Shown here in pieces: positions 5,726-6,675 of a stretch of 6,675 bases of DNA. The stretch comes from Sphingomonadales bacterium. Lineage in GTDB: Bacteria; Bacteroidota; Bacteroidia; UBA7662. Under the pieces are notes generated by a model. That model saw only the letters and a program-made list of their open reading frames with translations. It had not been told where the DNA came from and made no database searches. The stretch spans positions 1 to 6,675 of the forward strand of contig VHAW01000094.1 of NCBI GenBank assembly GCA_016872225.1, written 5' to 3'. Each line of letters opens with the position of its first letter. Position 1 is the stretch's first letter. The position numbers and the translations under genes are program-made.

Positions 5726-6469
5726 TCAAGACTCCAATTGATCAATTCTAGACCGAAAGTAGGCTGATTTGGCAGGAAATCGAAGCATTAGGCGTCGGTA
5801 AATACGGGCAGCCATAACCATTTGGCCTTGTTCAAGGTAAAGTTCCGCCAGGGATTCTGAAACGGGAACCTCATCCAAATCCAAACTTTTGGCGGCCATT
5901 TCGCGAATTCTATCCGCCTCCGTTCGGACCTCGGGTTGAACCTTGCTACCAATATCTTCAGGCCCATGACCTTGCATGACATCACCGGTTGCAATAGACG
6001 GATTTAAAGCAACCCCGCGAGAATCCTCCCAAGAAGGCCAATCGGAAGAAGCCTCCAAATAGTCGGTTTGCCTATACTCCGCATAAAGAAGGTCAAGTTC
6101 ATCTGTTTCCATGGCCTTCCAATCCACATGGCCCAAAAGAGTAAACCAGTCAAGGCGCGTCTGTACGCTTAAGGCTTCATCGGCTCGTGTCGCTGTCACA
6201 TTAGCGACCAAAGGGTCCACATGTGGTGATTGAAGAGTTTGCCGCTCCATGGCTCTGTACAACCATTGACCTTGATCGGTCATGGCTGAATACGACACCA
6301 TAGCCTTAGCAAACCGTGACGAATGATTGATTTTCATTCGTTGCAAAGACAGCAAATGACCCGCTTCAAAGACAGGAAACTCATGAAGTAGGGCTTCAAG
6401 ATCCTGCCCAGAAACACCTTCCAATAACAGAGGGTTACGTATCCATTCTCGCAACAAACGTAAGTCCAT
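5726..6469 (-). CDS. Conserved Bacteroidota protein of unknown function with a C-terminal TPR-like segment
   Basis: A 247-residue protein; I know no assigned function. No signal peptide or membrane segment is visible, so it is probably cytoplasmic. The N-terminal third is helical: LREWIRNPLLLEGVSGQDLEALL (6-28), then the EFPVFEAGHLLSLQRMK region (30-46). This matches a pattern I recall from Bacteroidota hypothetical proteins (an NPxxL...L..L...FP.F..AH.L arrangement). The middle (85-185) is acidic, low in conserved-looking motifs and probably a flexible linker. The C-terminus, PVSESLAELYLEQGQMVMAA to about 240, reads as one TPR-type helix pair ending in FPAKSAYFRSRIDQL, also a recurrent Bacteroidota ending. 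It begins 4 bp after the lptE stop, so translation is probably coupled. The position suggests a link with envelope assembly or secretion, but that is association only. The start is the ATG nearest lptE and keeps the conserved N-terminus. Confidence 0.85.
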   Translation of the reverse strand: MDLRLLREWIRNPLLLEGVSGQDLEALLHEFPVFEAGHLLSLQRMKINHSSRFAKAMVSYSAMTDQGQWLYRAMERQTLQSPHVDPLVANVTATRADEALSVQTRLDWFTLLGHVDWKAMETDELDLLYAEYRQTDYLEASSDWPSWEDSRGVALNPSIATGDVMQGHGPEDIGSKVQPEVRTEADRIREMAAKSLDLDEVPVSESLAELYLEQGQMVMAARIYRRLMLRFPAKSAYFRSRIDQLES

Positions 6470-6473
6470 GGGT

Positions 6474-6675
6474 TTACCACTGAATAAAAGCCTTGTTAAA
6501 GGCGTCGTCCACCAGCTGTTTGATGATTTGATTCACCAAATCAGCTTCCACACTTTGAAGGGACAGGTCTGCATCAAAATCCGCATAACGGGTAAACCGC
6601 TGTTCCCAGCCTTGTTTATCATTGCCTTTGACTTGAAATCGTAGTCGCCAAACTACTGTCAAACGGTTGAGACTG
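6474..6675 (-). CDS. lptE: LptE family LPS-assembly lipoprotein, C-terminal fragment
   Basis: Only the last 66 codons are in the window; the frame runs off the right edge at SLNRLTVVWRLRF, so the true start and any lipoprotein signal lie outside. LptE is the outer-membrane lipoprotein that plugs LptD and helps insert LPS in the outer leaflet. The visible part has the family's closing features: a beta strand (LTVVWRLRFQVKG), the WEQRFTRYADFDADLSLQSVE segment, and the final helix LVNQIIKQLVDDAFNKAFIQW. The fragment is short, so the call rests on this pattern and on the neighbourhood (a Bacteroidota-specific gene and secG downstream). A TTG at 6662 could be read as a start, but the frame is open upstream and that strand is part of the fold. 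Confidence 0.75.
   Translation of the reverse strand, partial: SLNRLTVVWRLRFQVKGNDKQGWEQRFTRYADFDADLSLQSVEADLVNQIIKQLVDDAFNKAFIQW

Noticed and set aside
6474..6662. A separate small protein starting at TTG 6662
   Set aside because: The frame stays open to the window edge and the sequence matches the end of LptE, so it is the tail of a longer gene.

Overview
The window reads as a piece of a Bacteroidota chromosome. All seven genes lie on the minus strand, so the biological reading order runs from high to low coordinates. Three things support this placement: SdhA, SdhC, GroEL and the LptE fragment have Bacteroidota-like sequences; start codons lack Shine-Dalgarno sequences; and two gaps carry the TAnnTTTG type of -7 promoter element used by Bacteroidota. 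I cannot place it to genus.

Layout in transcription order. (1) The 3' end of lptE (LPS-assembly lipoprotein), cut by the window edge, is followed 4 bp later by a 247-residue protein of a Bacteroidota-restricted type with a TPR-like C-terminus. (2) secG follows after a gap with its own promoter; it encodes a translocon subunit with an unusual periplasmic Pro/Ala/Asn/Ser tail made of four 9-residue repeats. (3) A 311-bp gap precedes groES and groEL. (4) A strong hairpin closes the chaperonin operon, and a weak promoter follows. (5) sdhC and sdhA encode the cytochrome b and flavoprotein subunits of a B-type succinate:quinone oxidoreductase. sdhB should begin just beyond base 1.

How the genes work together. 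LptE and SecG belong to envelope biogenesis (LPS export to the outer membrane, protein export through SecYEG). GroES/GroEL fold cytosolic proteins. SdhCA links the TCA cycle to the quinone pool. The coding content is ordinary housekeeping.

The most interesting part is the non-coding region ahead of groES. It has a full match to the sigma-54 -24/-12 consensus (TGGCACG-N4-TTGCA) about 30 bp before the groES start. Upstream of that is an array of TATGnCAAAA-like motifs, several at exactly 21-bp spacing (two helical turns), in the place where enhancer-binding proteins usually bind. A CIRCE element is absent. Together these suggest sigma-54/enhancer-controlled chaperonin expression, possibly backed by a housekeeping promoter. 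A second curiosity is the groEL terminator, whose loop is complementary to the bases just downstream of the stem.
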